Assembly (NCBI GenBank): GCA_963824195.1
Contig: CAWGOJ010000023.1
Location: 67,041 to 131,040, forward strand
DNA: 64,000 nt
Source of the DNA: Bog-473 sp963824195
GTDB taxonomy: Bacteria > Actinomycetota > Acidimicrobiia > Acidimicrobiales > RAAP-2
Direction: 5' to 3'
The notes under the pieces were generated by a model, which worked only from the letters and a program-made list of their open reading frames with translations, was not told the origin of the DNA and searched no databases. Each line of letters begins with the position of its first letter. The stretch's first letter is position 1. Positions 51,104 through 60,188 of this stretch are shown piece by piece. Made by a program: the position numbers and the translations under genes.

Positions 51104-52273
51104 TCACGATGCTAAGCGGGCCAGCGCGTCCCGCAGCACGCGGTCGCGCTTGCAGAAGGCCCAGCGCACCAGCGTCCGGCCGGCACCAGGGTCGGCCGGG
51201 TCGTAGAAGACCGAGCTCGGGATGGCGACGACCCCGCAGCGCTCCGGCAGGGCGAGGCAGAACTCGTGGGCGCTCTGACCCGGCGCCACCTCGGCGATGT
51301 CGGTGGTGGCGAAATAGGTGGCGGCCGGCCGGTAGACCTCGTGACCCAGCGCCTCCAGACCGTCGCAGAGCAGATCGCGCTTGGCGGCGAGCTCGGCGGC
51401 GAAGGTGCGCATGACGGCCGGTGGGAACCCCAGGCCGTGGGCGATGGCGAGCTGGAACGGGGCCGGGCTCGTGTAGGTCAGGAATTGCTTGGCCGCCCGC
51501 ACCGCGGCCACCAACGGCGCGGTGGCGCTCACCCACCCCACCTTCCACCCGGTGAAGGAGAAGGTCTTGCCGCCCGAGGAGATCGTCACCGTGCGGTCGC
51601 GCATGCCCGGCCGCGTGGCCAGCGGGATGTGCGACCCGTCGAAGACGAGGTGCTCGTAGACCTCGTCGGTCACCGCCAGGAGGTCGTGGGCGGTGCAGAG
51701 CTCGGCGACCTGGGCCAGCTCGTGGGGCGAGAACACCTTGCCGGTCGGGTTGTGGGGGGAGTTGAGCAGCACGAGCTTCACGCGCGGACCCGCGGCGGCC
51801 GCGGCGAGCTCGTCGGGGTCGAAGGACCAGTCCGGGGGGTGGAGACGAACGAGCCTGGGCACCGCGCCGGCCATGGATGCGCAGGCGGCGTAGGAGTCGT
51901 AGGAAGGCTCGAACATGACGACCTCGTCGCCGGGCTCGCACAGCGCCAGCAGCGTGGCGGCGATGGCCTCGGTAGCACCGACGGTCACGAGCACCTCGGT
52001 CTCGGGGTCGAGGTCGAGGTCGTACCAGGCGCGCTGGTGCTCGGCCACGGCGCGGCGCAGCTCGGGGATCCCCGCGCTCGGGGGGTACTGGTTGCGCCCC
52101 TCCCGGATGGCCGTCACCGCGATCTCGCGCAGCTCCTCGGGGCCGTCGGTGTCGGGGAACCCCTGGCCGAGGTTGACCGAATCGGTGGCGGCAGCCAACT
52201 CCGACATGGTGGCGAAGATCGTGGTGGTGAACGGTTGCAGGCGCCGGGCCAGATACGAGTCCCCCGTTGCCAC
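51104..52273 (-). CDS. PLP-dependent aminotransferase, class I
   Basis: Fold-type I enzyme of 389 residues: NLGQGFPDTDGP, QYPPSAGIPELRRAVA, LNSPHNPTGKV, TDEVYEHLVF and PLP lysine K236 in SSGGKTFSFTGWKVG. The pattern is close to DapC / methionine (kynurenine-type) aminotransferases; which one cannot be decided. It is the first gene of the minus-strand run that includes PhzF and NUDIX. Its promoter must lie in the 51-bp gap to the divergent hydrolase gene. Confidence 0.9.
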   Translation of the reverse strand: MATGDSYLARRLQPFTTTIFATMSELAAATDSVNLGQGFPDTDGPEELREIAVTAIREGRNQYPPSAGIPELRRAVAEHQRAWYDLDLDPETEVLVTVGATEAIAATLLALCEPGDEVVMFEPSYDSYAACASMAGAVPRLVRLHPPDWSFDPDELAAAAAGPRVKLVLLNSPHNPTGKVFSPHELAQVAELCTAHDLLAVTDEVYEHLVFDGSHIPLATRPGMRDRTVTISSGGKTFSFTGWKVGWVSATAPLVAAVRAAKQFLTYTSPAPFQLAIAHGLGFPPAVMRTFAAELAAKRDLLCDGLEALGHEVYRPAATYFATTDIAEVAPGQSAHEFCLALPERCGVVAIPSSVFYDPADPGAGRTLVRWAFCKRDRVLRDALARLAS

Positions 52274-52324
52274 CGCGACGATCGTACCTGCGGCGACCAG
52301 CGGCGCCTATCGTCTGGGCGGACC

Positions 52325-53179
52325 GTGCTCAGCATCGCCAACTACAACATGCACTGCGGGATGGACGGGTGGGGCAGGCCCTACGACTACGTCCGCGCCA
52401 TCACCGCGCTCGACGCCGACGTGATCGTGCTCGAGGAGGTCTGGACCACGGAGGGCTCCTCCGGCGGGAGCCAGGCCGCGGAGGCCGCCCGCGCGCTCGG
52501 CTACCAGATCGTCGCCCACACGCTGGCCGAAGGGCGCCGCATCCGACCCCAGCCCGGCGCCCCCGACACCTGGCGGGGCCGACCAGTGTGGGCCGACCAC
52601 AGCAAGGCCCTCTTCCTGGACGGCGTGCGCCCGCTACCCGAGCGCGTGCGGGCGATGCCGCGCTGGCAGGAGGCCGAGCCCGGGACCTTCGGGATCGCCG
52701 TGCTGGTGCGGCCGGAGCTCCCGATGGAGTCGACGCGGGTGGTGCAGATGAGCCTGCTGCGGGCCGACCGCGTGCGGCGGGCCGCACTGGTGGTCGACCT
52801 CACCGTGGAGGGTACGCCGATCTCGGTGGTGGGCACCCACATGTCGCACCTCTTCTTCGGCTCGCACCGCAACTGGGCCGAGCTGCGGCGCCAACTGGAG
52901 ACCGCGGCCCGGCCCGACGCGGTGTTGGCCGGGGACATGAACTGCTGGGGCCCGCTCGTCCATCTCTTCATGCCGGGCTGGCGGCGGGCGGTGGTCGGCC
53001 GCACCTGGCCCACCTGGCGGCCCCACAGCCAGATCGACCACATCATCGTGCGCGGCGCGCTGCGCCCCGTCTCGGGCGCGGTACTCCCCCACGCCGGGTC
53101 GGACCACCGACCGGTGCGGGCCGAGCTGGAGGTGGGCGGCGGGCCGGACCGCACCGGCGCGGCCACCGAACAGGGGTGA
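52325..53179 (+). CDS. Endonuclease/exonuclease/phosphatase (EEP) family protein
   Basis: The GTG at 52325 begins LSIANYNMHCGMDGWG, the N-terminal Asn motif. Further catalytic blocks are VIVLEEVWTT (Glu), VVGTHMSHLF, AGDMNCWGP (DxN) and AGSDHRPVRAEL (the SDH motif). These mark a metal-dependent phosphodiesterase or phosphatase of the DNase I-like fold. No signal peptide is present. Its stop overlaps the GTG of a SulP remnant by 4 bp. Confidence 0.88.
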   Translation: MLSIANYNMHCGMDGWGRPYDYVRAITALDADVIVLEEVWTTEGSSGGSQAAEAARALGYQIVAHTLAEGRRIRPQPGAPDTWRGRPVWADHSKALFLDGVRPLPERVRAMPRWQEAEPGTFGIAVLVRPELPMESTRVVQMSLLRADRVRRAALVVDLTVEGTPISVVGTHMSHLFFGSHRNWAELRRQLETAARPDAVLAGDMNCWGPLVHLFMPGWRRAVVGRTWPTWRPHSQIDHIIVRGALRPVSGAVLPHAGSDHRPVRAELEVGGGPDRTGAATEQG

Positions 53180-53334
53180 GCCCGGCCGTGCGGCCGAGCC
53201 GGTGGAGTGCCCTGCTGTTCGGCTCCCTCCACCTCTACCGCCGGGCCTGGCTCGGAAACCACGCGGTGGCGGGCGTCACGGTGTGGGCGGTCCTCGTGCC
53301 CGAGGCTCTCGCCTACGCCACCATCGCCAGCGGC
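53176..53334 (+). pseudogene. 5' remnant of a SulP-family transporter gene
   Basis: A GTG overlapping the previous stop opens a frame reading LYRRAWLGNHAVAGVTVWAV and LVPEALAYATIA. This is the cytoplasmic start and first membrane helix of SulP anion transporters. After YATIAS all similarity stops, exactly where the 3' end of a complete SulP gene on the other strand begins (stop codon at 53335-53337). The frame stays open further only by chance. The original gene lost everything beyond about 53 residues. Confidence 0.8.
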
Positions 53335-55008
53335 TCAGGCTGGCTGCGGGGGCCCGTCGGCCAGCGCGGTGACCGCCTCATTGACACTCGTGAAGAAATG
53401 GTCCTCCCCGATACGCGCCGCGAGGCCGGAACGGCGCAGGCTGTCGTGCAGGTGCACCCCGGACCGCGCGATCCCGAAGGCGATGCCGTCACGCTCGCAG
53501 AGGTCGATGACCTGGCTCATGGCGCTCGTCCCCGTGAAGTCGATGTCCGACATGCCGATGGTGTCGAGGACGAACACCCGTACCGGTCCGGGGGCGTGCG
53601 ACAGCGCCTCCGACACCTCTTCGCGGAAGCGCACGGCGTTGGCGTACCAGATCGGGGTGGCGAACAGCGCGACCATGATGCCCGGCACCTGTTCCGCGCT
53701 CGGATCGAGGGCCGATCGCTGCCAGCTGGTCGTGCCGGGGAGGCGCCCCAGGACGTGCAGCTGCGGTCGGGCACTCAGGCGGATGCGGTCGAGGATGGCG
53801 AGGCCGACGGCGACGCCGATCCCCTGCTCCACGCCCACGAGCACCACCGTGAGCAGCGTCACCGCCGCCAGCCCGAACTCGAAGAGGTTGAAGCGGGCGA
53901 TGGCGATCAGGTCCCGCACACGGAACAGCCGCAGGGCGACGAAGATCAGGATGGCCGCCAGCGTCGCCAACGGCACGTCTTTGAGCACGTCCGCGAAGGG
54001 GATGAGGAGGATGACCACCGCGGCCGCCCCGAGGGCACCGGCCTGGGTCCGGCCGCCGGCCGTGACGACGGCGCCGGTGCGGGGCGGGCTGGCGTTGACC
54101 GGGAAGGACCCCACGAGGCCGGCCAGCACGCTGCCGGCGCCGACCCCGAGGAAGTCGCGTCCCGCGTCGACGTCGTAGCCACCCCGCTCGGAGAAGGAGC
54201 GGGTCGTGGCCGCGGTCTGGGTCACGACCACCAGAGCTACCACGGCGGCGAGCGGCGCCAGGCTCCCCAGCGCCGACCACGACAGGCCGGTCAGCCCGAA
54301 ATGGGGCGCCCCGGTCTTGACCGTGCCCAGCACGGCGACACCGTGAGACGTGAGGTCGAGCGCAGCGACGAGGGCCGTGGAGCCGACCAGGCCGACCAGC
54401 GCGGCAGGGATCCGGCGGTCGAGACGCGCGCTGACGAGCATGATGGCCAGGACGCCGGCGCCGATGGTGAGCGACCACCCGTTCACCTCGTTGAGATGGG
54501 TGAGCACGTAACCCACGCGGTGCTGGTTGGAGCCGCCGGTCGGAGGCAGGCCGAAGAAATCGGGTAGCTGGTGGGCGATGATGATGACGGCCACACCGGA
54601 CATGAAGCCGGTGACGATGGGGGTCGAGAGGAACTCGGCGATCCACCCGAGGCGCAGGATGCTCACGAGCATCACGATGAGCCCGACCATCACCGCGAGG
54701 ATCCCCACCAGGTCGATGTAACGGGCCGATCCGGTCAGGGCGAGAGCGGACACCCCGGCGGCGAACAACGGGGCGATCGTCGAGTCCGCCCCCACCGACA
54801 TCTGCGGGTTGGAGCCCAGGAGGGCGAAGAGCACCGTCCCGGCCACGAAGGCGTAGAAGCCGGTGATGGGCGGCATGCCGGCCAGCCGCGAGGTCGCCAG
54901 CTGCTCGGGGACGGCGATGACGAGGAGGGTGAGGCCGGCCACCAGGTCCGCGCCAGCCCAGGAACGCTGATACCCGTGCAGCGAGGTCAGGACGGGTGGA
55001 CGGCTCAT
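53335..55008 (-). CDS. SulP-family inorganic anion transporter with STAS domain
   Basis: The 557-residue product begins with the SulP domain (ADLVAGLTLLVIAVPEQLA, PPITGFYAFVAGTVLFALLG) and about 10-14 membrane segments. A C-terminal STAS domain follows (VRVFVLDTIGMSDIDFTGTSA). It would carry sulfate, bicarbonate or a similar anion. The ATG at 55008 is supported by family length. Its 3' end abuts the truncated plus-strand SulP remnant. Confidence 0.9.
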   Translation of the reverse strand: MSRPPVLTSLHGYQRSWAGADLVAGLTLLVIAVPEQLATSRLAGMPPITGFYAFVAGTVLFALLGSNPQMSVGADSTIAPLFAAGVSALALTGSARYIDLVGILAVMVGLIVMLVSILRLGWIAEFLSTPIVTGFMSGVAVIIIAHQLPDFFGLPPTGGSNQHRVGYVLTHLNEVNGWSLTIGAGVLAIMLVSARLDRRIPAALVGLVGSTALVAALDLTSHGVAVLGTVKTGAPHFGLTGLSWSALGSLAPLAAVVALVVVTQTAATTRSFSERGGYDVDAGRDFLGVGAGSVLAGLVGSFPVNASPPRTGAVVTAGGRTQAGALGAAAVVILLIPFADVLKDVPLATLAAILIFVALRLFRVRDLIAIARFNLFEFGLAAVTLLTVVLVGVEQGIGVAVGLAILDRIRLSARPQLHVLGRLPGTTSWQRSALDPSAEQVPGIMVALFATPIWYANAVRFREEVSEALSHAPGPVRVFVLDTIGMSDIDFTGTSAMSQVIDLCERDGIAFGIARSGVHLHDSLRRSGLAARIGEDHFFTSVNEAVTALADGPPQPA

Positions 55009-55131
55009 CGCGACATCATCGCCCACCGGCCGCTCCGCCAGATTGACCCAATTGAATAGTCTCGAGTCCGGGAGTCGAGGCGCCCCGGCGGCCGGCGTCC
55101 CGTGCCACCCGCCTGAAGGAGGCCCGCACCA

Positions 55132-56526
55132 ATGAGCGACTACCCGTATGCCGACCGCTTCACCATCCACCGGAAACTGCCGGAGCAGGGCACCAGCCGC
55201 GAGGGCGTGCTGGCGGAGCTCCACACCATGGCCACGGAGGAGGACTCGTTCTGGGAGACCGGGAAGTGCTCCGGCACCATGTACTGCGGGGACCACGACC
55301 ACTACCGATTCATGAACGAGGCCTTCGGCCTCTTCGCCCACGTGAACGTCCTGCAACGCGACATGTGCCCCAGCGCCACCAAGTTCGAGGCGGAGATCAT
55401 CGCCATGACGCTCGGCCTGCATTCCGGCGACGCGGCGGTGGCGGCCGGTGACGACCCGTGCGGCCTGGTGACCACTGGCGGGACGGGGAGCATTCTGCAT
55501 GCGATCCTGGCCTATCGCGAGCACGCGGCCTCCGAGCGCGGTGTGACCCGTCCCAACGTGATCAAGCCCGAGACCGGGCATCCCGCGTTCGACAAAGCGT
55601 GCCACCTCTTCGGGGTCGAGCTGCGGCGGGCGCCGGTCGACCCGGTCACGACCCAGGTCGACGTGGACTGGGTGCGCGACCACACCGACGATCAGACGGT
55701 TGCCCTCATCGGCTCGGCGTGCAACTACGGCTACGGCACCGTCGACCCAATCTCGGACCTGTCCGACCTCGCGCTCGAGCGCAGCATCGGGCTGCACGTC
55801 GATGCCTGCCTCGGCGGGTTCATCCTGCCCTTCGGTCGCGAGCTTGGCTACGACATCCCGGCGTTTGACTATTCGGTGCCGGGCGTCACCTCCATGTCGG
55901 CCGACACCCACAAGTACGGGTACGCCTTCAAGGGATCCTCCGTCGTGAGCTTCCGCTCCAAGGCGCTGCGCAACGCGCAGTACTTCTACCTGACCGACTG
56001 GAGCGGCGGGAAATACACCTCGCCCGGAATGGAGGGCTCGCGCTCGGGCGGCCTCATCGCTGCCACCTGGGCCTCCATGGTGCAGCTGGGCCACGCCGGC
56101 TACCTGGGCTACGCACGGCAGATCTTCGAGACCTCCTTCGCCATGCAGGAGGCGGTCACGTCGCACGCCGAGCTCCGCCTCGTCGGGCGGCCGACCTTCC
56201 TCTTCTCGTTCACCTCCGACGAATTCGACATCTACCACGTGAACGACTTCATGCGGACCAGGGGATGGCGCTTCAACGGGCAGCAGTACCCCAACGCGCT
56301 CCACATGGCGGTGACCAGGCCGCAGACCCAGCCCCAGGTGGTGGAGGAGTTCGCAGCCGACCTGGCGGATGCGGTGGCCTACGCCAAGGAGCACGCCGAC
56401 GAGGCGCCCAAGAGCGGGGCCATCTACGGCGGCGTGGCCGGCGGCATGACCGACGAGGCGGATGAGTTCATCCGAGCCGTCATGGCCGACATGCTCGACG
56501 GGCAGTCCGCCATCCCTGCCAAATGA
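55132..56526 (+). CDS. PLP-dependent decarboxylase/lyase, sphingosine-1-phosphate-lyase type
   Basis: The ATG follows GAAGGAGG. Fold-type I PLP enzyme of 464 residues: ERGVTRPNVIKPETGHPAFD, HVDACLGGF (D224), and the diagnostic SADTHKYGYAFKGSS with PLP lysine K261. The DTHKYG motif is shared by sphingosine-1-phosphate lyases and related group II decarboxylases. Substrate may be a long-chain base phosphate or an amino acid. It is coupled with a mycothiol-type enzyme downstream (4-bp overlap). Confidence 0.88.
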   Translation: MSDYPYADRFTIHRKLPEQGTSREGVLAELHTMATEEDSFWETGKCSGTMYCGDHDHYRFMNEAFGLFAHVNVLQRDMCPSATKFEAEIIAMTLGLHSGDAAVAAGDDPCGLVTTGGTGSILHAILAYREHAASERGVTRPNVIKPETGHPAFDKACHLFGVELRRAPVDPVTTQVDVDWVRDHTDDQTVALIGSACNYGYGTVDPISDLSDLALERSIGLHVDACLGGFILPFGRELGYDIPAFDYSVPGVTSMSADTHKYGYAFKGSSVVSFRSKALRNAQYFYLTDWSGGKYTSPGMEGSRSGGLIAATWASMVQLGHAGYLGYARQIFETSFAMQEAVTSHAELRLVGRPTFLFSFTSDEFDIYHVNDFMRTRGWRFNGQQYPNALHMAVTRPQTQPQVVEEFAADLADAVAYAKEHADEAPKSGAIYGGVAGGMTDEADEFIRAVMADMLDGQSAIPAK

Positions 56527-57122
56527 CAGACGGTGGCGCGCCCACCGAATGGGTCGCCGGCTGCCTGGCGGCACAGGTGGGATTGGAGAGCGCGCTCGTC
56601 GGCCTGGACGACGCGACGGCGCATCGGCCCAGCCTGCTGGCCGGCTGGAGCGTGGGGCACGTGCTCACACACATCGCCCGCAACGCCGACAGCGTCGTGT
56701 GGCGGCTCGAGGGTGCGGCGCAAGGTGAACTGCGCGACCAGTACCCGGGCGGCCCCGAGCAGCGGAAGACGGACATCGAGGCCGGCGCAGCCCGGCCGGC
56801 GGCGGAGCTGGTGGCGGACGTCCGCCGGACCTCGGCGGCGGTCGCGGGGGTGATGGCCGGTCTCCCCACGCAGGCCTGGGACGCGCCGTCCCGCACCTCG
56901 CGGGGCGTGGTCGAGAGTTCCCGGGACGCGATCCTGTCCCGCTGGCGCGAGGTGGTGGTCCACCACGGCGACCTCGGCCTCGCTCCGGTTCCGCTCCCGC
57001 CCGAGCTCGTGGCCGTCTGGCTGCCGCGGGAGCTGGCGCGACTCGACGAGAGGACGGACCCGGGCCGGCTCCTGTCATGGATCATCGGGCGGGGCGACGC
57101 GCCCGTGCTGGCGGCGTGGTAG
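56523..57122 (+). CDS. Maleylpyruvate isomerase-family mycothiol-dependent protein (DinB fold)
   Basis: A four-helix DinB-like protein of 199 residues with LLAGWSVGHVLTHIARNADS, whose His is a metal ligand, and WREVVVHHGDLGL with two further histidines. These are the marks of mycothiol-dependent maleylpyruvate isomerase-like proteins, which are confined largely to mycothiol-making actinobacteria. The start overlaps the PLP enzyme's stop. The reaction is not known. Confidence 0.85.
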   Translation: MTDGGAPTEWVAGCLAAQVGLESALVGLDDATAHRPSLLAGWSVGHVLTHIARNADSVVWRLEGAAQGELRDQYPGGPEQRKTDIEAGAARPAAELVADVRRTSAAVAGVMAGLPTQAWDAPSRTSRGVVESSRDAILSRWREVVVHHGDLGLAPVPLPPELVAVWLPRELARLDERTDPGRLLSWIIGRGDAPVLAAW

Positions 57123-57144
57123 CCGACCCGCCGACCCGATGCGG

Positions 57145-58158
57145 TTACCCCGAGACGAAGGCGTTGCCGGACCGGTCGACCGCCACGCAGTAGTTGGTGG
57201 TCGGGCACGAGATGCTCGTGAGGGCGTGGCCGTTGTCGATGAGGGTACCGACGCTCCACGTCGTGCCGTTCCAGCCGAAGACCCGCCCGATGGAATCGAC
57301 CGCTCGGCAGAACGTCGTCGTGGGGCAGGAGACGGCGGTGAGCCCGGACGCGTCGGTGCCGGTGACGGGTGGCTCGGTGGCGATCGACGCCGGCGCCGTG
57401 AACCCCAGGCCGTTCCAGGTCAACACGCTGCCGCTGCTGTCGACCAGGACGCAGAACGACGTGGTCGCGCAGGAGACCGAGTTGAGCTGGCCCTGGGTGT
57501 CGGCGTCGCTGGGCTGGGTCCAGGTGTGGCCGTTCCACACCGAGGGACCGCCTTCGGCTGCGACACAGAAAGCCGGGGACACGCATGAGATCTGGTTGGC
57601 GGCCCCCCACGCCCCGACGTTGCCCGACCAGCCCGAGCCGTCGAACACGAAGGAATTTCCCTCGCCGTCGATCGTGACGCAGAAGCTGGGTCCGGTGCAG
57701 TCGATGGCGGTGACGCCCTGGGCGGAGGGGATGGTCGCCGGGGGCTGCCACGTTGACCCGTTGAACAACGCGACCTGGTTCAGGTTCGGCGCGGCGGCGC
57801 AGAAGCTGGCGGCGGCGCACGAGAGGTACGACGCACCCTGGGGTGAGGAAGACGGCACGGCGGGGCCCAGTGCGGCAACCTTCTCGAAGTAGAGCCTGTA
57901 GGTCTGACCGGTCACGGACCCGGCCAGGCAGGCGCCGGGCGCGGGGCATGAGACGACAGACAGGTTGGCACCCGACGCGATGCGGATCGGCTTGGACCAG
58001 CTGCCTGCAGCCGCCGTCGTCGTGGGTGTTGTCGTGTGCGCGGTCGTGGTGGTCGACGAGCTCGAGCCGGCCGGGCTCTTGCTGCAGCCGGCGACGAGCA
58101 AGGAGAGCGCGGCGACGGTCAGCGCCGCCACGAACGGTCCCGCCCGCCGCTCTCGCAC
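57145..58158 (-). CDS. Lipoprotein with seven Cys-paired repeats (propeller-like)
   Basis: The GTG at 58158 overlaps the Lrp gene's stop and yields a clean lipoprotein signal, RRAGPFVAALTVAALSLLVAGC. After a Ser/Thr-rich linker come seven repeats, each containing a C-x5-C pair such as SCPTTTFCRAVDS, SCATTSFCVLVDS and DCTGPSFCVTIDG, and each followed by a W-N-G turn. This layout suggests a seven-bladed beta-propeller stabilised by a disulfide in each blade. Length is 337 residues. Function is unknown; surface binding is likely. Confidence 0.82.
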   Translation of the reverse strand: MRERRAGPFVAALTVAALSLLVAGCSKSPAGSSSSTTTTAHTTTPTTTAAAGSWSKPIRIASGANLSVVSCPAPGACLAGSVTGQTYRLYFEKVAALGPAVPSSSPQGASYLSCAAASFCAAAPNLNQVALFNGSTWQPPATIPSAQGVTAIDCTGPSFCVTIDGEGNSFVFDGSGWSGNVGAWGAANQISCVSPAFCVAAEGGPSVWNGHTWTQPSDADTQGQLNSVSCATTSFCVLVDSSGSVLTWNGLGFTAPASIATEPPVTGTDASGLTAVSCPTTTFCRAVDSIGRVFGWNGTTWSVGTLIDNGHALTSISCPTTNYCVAVDRSGNAFVSG

Positions 58159-58637
58159 TACTTGGTGACCGGGAGGCCGCTCGCCTCGAGGGCCCGGTGA
58201 CGTGACCATGTGTCGAGGACGATGAGGGTCTTGGTACCGGTGACCCGGCCGCGGCGGCGCAGCTGCTCGATCACCTGCCCCAGGCGCTCGACGTCCGGCA
58301 CCTGGAGCCACACGAGCGCGTCGGGGTCGCCCGCCGTGGTGAACACGGCCTGCACCTCGGAGAGCTGCATGGCCGTCTCCTTGATCTCTTGGAGGTCGGC
58401 AGTGCCGGCGAAGCGCACCTCCGTGAAGGCCTGGATCGGACGGCCTGCCTTGCGGTGGTCGACCACGACCGTGTAGCCGGCGATCACGCCCGTGCGCTCC
58501 AGCCGTTCAATGCGCCGCGTGACCGCTGAGGCGGACAGCGAGACCTGCTCGCCGATGTCGGCCATCGTCCGTCGGGCATTGTGCGACAGCAGCTCGATGA
58601 TGTGGTGATCTATCGGATCCAGCTCCTCTGTTCCCAT
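58158..58637 (-). CDS. Lrp/AsnC-family transcriptional regulator
   Basis: The 159-residue product (ATG 58637) has the AsnC HTH: LDPIDHHIIELLSHNARRT then SLSASAVTRRIERLERTGVI. It is followed by an RAM/ACT-like ligand domain (FTEVRFAG; VFTTAGDPDALVWLQV). It may respond to an amino acid. It is co-oriented and overlapping with the lipoprotein gene, which could be a target. Confidence 0.9.
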   Translation of the reverse strand: MGTEELDPIDHHIIELLSHNARRTMADIGEQVSLSASAVTRRIERLERTGVIAGYTVVVDHRKAGRPIQAFTEVRFAGTADLQEIKETAMQLSEVQAVFTTAGDPDALVWLQVPDVERLGQVIEQLRRRGRVTGTKTLIVLDTWSRHRALEASGLPVTK

Positions 58638-58738
58638 GGGGTAGAAGCCTAACGAAGGCGGGTTCGGCCGCATGTTCAGTGCATCAAGACCCCACTCTCC
58701 CCCGTCTCTGTTGCGTGGGTGTTGTCCGAGGCGGATGC

Positions 58739-59320
58739 TCACCCGTCCCGACGGTGGACCGACACGACGTAGCTCCCCGGCGCTGCGAAAGGCCGGCGGT
58801 CCCAGGTCGACCAGCGGTCCTCGAGCACGAGGCCGGAGCGGGTCGCGAGGGCATCGTGCTCGGGCGGGCCGAATCCTCCGGGGCGGATGGAGTACCCCGT
58901 GACGAGCCGTCCCCCGGGCACCAGCCAGCGCGCCGCATTGGCGATCGCCCGGCCCTCGGCGCCGGGAGGGACGAAGATGAGCACGTTGCCGGCCATGACC
59001 ACGATGTCGAAGGTGCGCCCGAGCTCGAGGTCGGGGTCGGTCAGGTCCCCTTCCACCCAGGACAGACCGGGCGCCTTCGCGCGCGCCGCCTCGAGCATGG
59101 CCGGATCGACGTCGACGCCGAGGACCGTATGGCCGCGCCGGCTGAGTTCGATGGCGACGCGGCCGGTGCCGCATCCCGCATCGAGGACCGAGCCCGGACC
59201 GTACGAGTCGACCAGCGCCGCCTCGCCGTGCACGTCCGCGCCGGCGGAGGCCAGCTCGTCGAAGCGGCGGTCGTAGGCGGCGCCGCGCGGGACATCGCTC
59301 TCTTGCCACGGCCCGGGCAC
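58739..59320 (-). CDS. Class I SAM-dependent methyltransferase
   Basis: A 193-residue protein with motif I SVLDAGCGTGRVAIEL, the acidic end of beta-2 VLGVDVDPAML, and FDIVVMAGNVLIFV. This is the UbiE/type-11 methyltransferase pattern. It begins GAAYDRRFDELASAG. Substrate is unknown. It lies 7 bp downstream of the secreted Asn/Ser/Gly-repeat protein gene on the same strand, so the two may be co-transcribed. Confidence 0.9.
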   Translation of the reverse strand: MPGPWQESDVPRGAAYDRRFDELASAGADVHGEAALVDSYGPGSVLDAGCGTGRVAIELSRRGHTVLGVDVDPAMLEAARAKAPGLSWVEGDLTDPDLELGRTFDIVVMAGNVLIFVPPGAEGRAIANAARWLVPGGRLVTGYSIRPGGFGPPEHDALATRSGLVLEDRWSTWDRRPFAAPGSYVVSVHRRDG

Positions 59321-59327
59321 GCGCGGC

Positions 59328-60098
59328 CTACGGGATGGAGGTGCCCCCCGGCAGCGTCTCGGTGGTGGCCCCCGTGGGGAGGCTGAACAGGCTGGCGGGT
59401 GGCTTGGACGAGTACTTCGTCAACTCGAAGTAGCTGGACGACGACGATCCTGAGTACGACAGGAGCCCCTGCTTGGTGACGCAGTACTTGCCGCCCTTGC
59501 CGCGCACCCTCACGGTGACGCACGTGGAGGGTTGCCCGGCGAACGTCCCAGAGGAGGAGGACACCTTGATGCCGAGGAGCCTCGAGACGATCCCCTCCTT
59601 GGCCTCGGCCAGTGCACCGAGCGCGACCGTCGGGCTGAAGATGTCCTCCAGCCCGAGCAGGGGGTTCGAGCCCTTGACCGAGAGGCACTGCGTGGAACCC
59701 TTCGACGAGGTCGTGCTCGTGGTCGTGGAGGCGCCGGAATTGCCGGAATTGCCCGAGTTCCCCGAACTCGATGTTGAGCCGGAATTCCCCGAGTTACCGG
59801 TCGAGGCCGAGTTCGCCGAGCAGTAGTACGTCGTCTTCCCGTTGTTGATCACACTGCCGGTCGACGTCGAGAAGTTCGACTTGGGGGGCGACTGGGCGAT
59901 CGTCACCGTCGTCTTCTGCCCGTCGCTGACCGAGGTGTACTGGGCCAGGTATGTCAGATTCTTCGAGCGGTTGATGCTGTTCGTCAGCGCCTTGAGGTTG
60001 AGCGGGGAGACTGCCCGTCCCGACGCCGGCAGCGCCGGTACCAGGACGAGGGCCCCGAGGCCCACGGCGACGGTCATGACCACGACTCGGGTTCGCAT
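59328..60098 (-). CDS. Secreted protein with Ser-Gly-Asn repeat region
   Basis: The 256-residue product starts with a signal peptide (VVVMTVAVGLGALVLVPALPAS). The mature N-terminal part resembles the lipoprotein-like LppX/LprAFG style (SKNLTYLAQYTSVSDGQ) but without a lipobox. A low-complexity region with repeated NSGNSGS and STTTS and paired cysteines follows, then a C-terminal domain with YFELTKYSSKPPASLF. No family is assigned. The ATG at 60098 gives the signal peptide directly. Confidence 0.7.
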   Translation of the reverse strand: MRTRVVVMTVAVGLGALVLVPALPASGRAVSPLNLKALTNSINRSKNLTYLAQYTSVSDGQKTTVTIAQSPPKSNFSTSTGSVINNGKTTYYCSANSASTGNSGNSGSTSSSGNSGNSGNSGASTTTSTTSSKGSTQCLSVKGSNPLLGLEDIFSPTVALGALAEAKEGIVSRLLGIKVSSSSGTFAGQPSTCVTVRVRGKGGKYCVTKQGLLSYSGSSSSSYFELTKYSSKPPASLFSLPTGATTETLPGGTSIP

Positions 60099-60188
60099 GT
60101 CAAAACGGTAGTCGGCACCCCTCCACGGGGGTGCATCGGCGAACGTGCAGCGGACGATGGCACCCGGGGCCTCGGTAGGGTGACCCTC

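Noticed and set aside
53335..54567. Continuation of the plus-strand SulP frame
   Set aside because: After about 53 residues the translation becomes an Arg/Asp/Gly-rich antisense read of the opposite SulP gene, with no membrane segments.
55009..56574. N-terminal extension of the minus-strand SulP frame
   Set aside because: The extension is antisense to the PLP lyase, which has a strong ribosome site and active-site motif; SulP homology begins at 55008.
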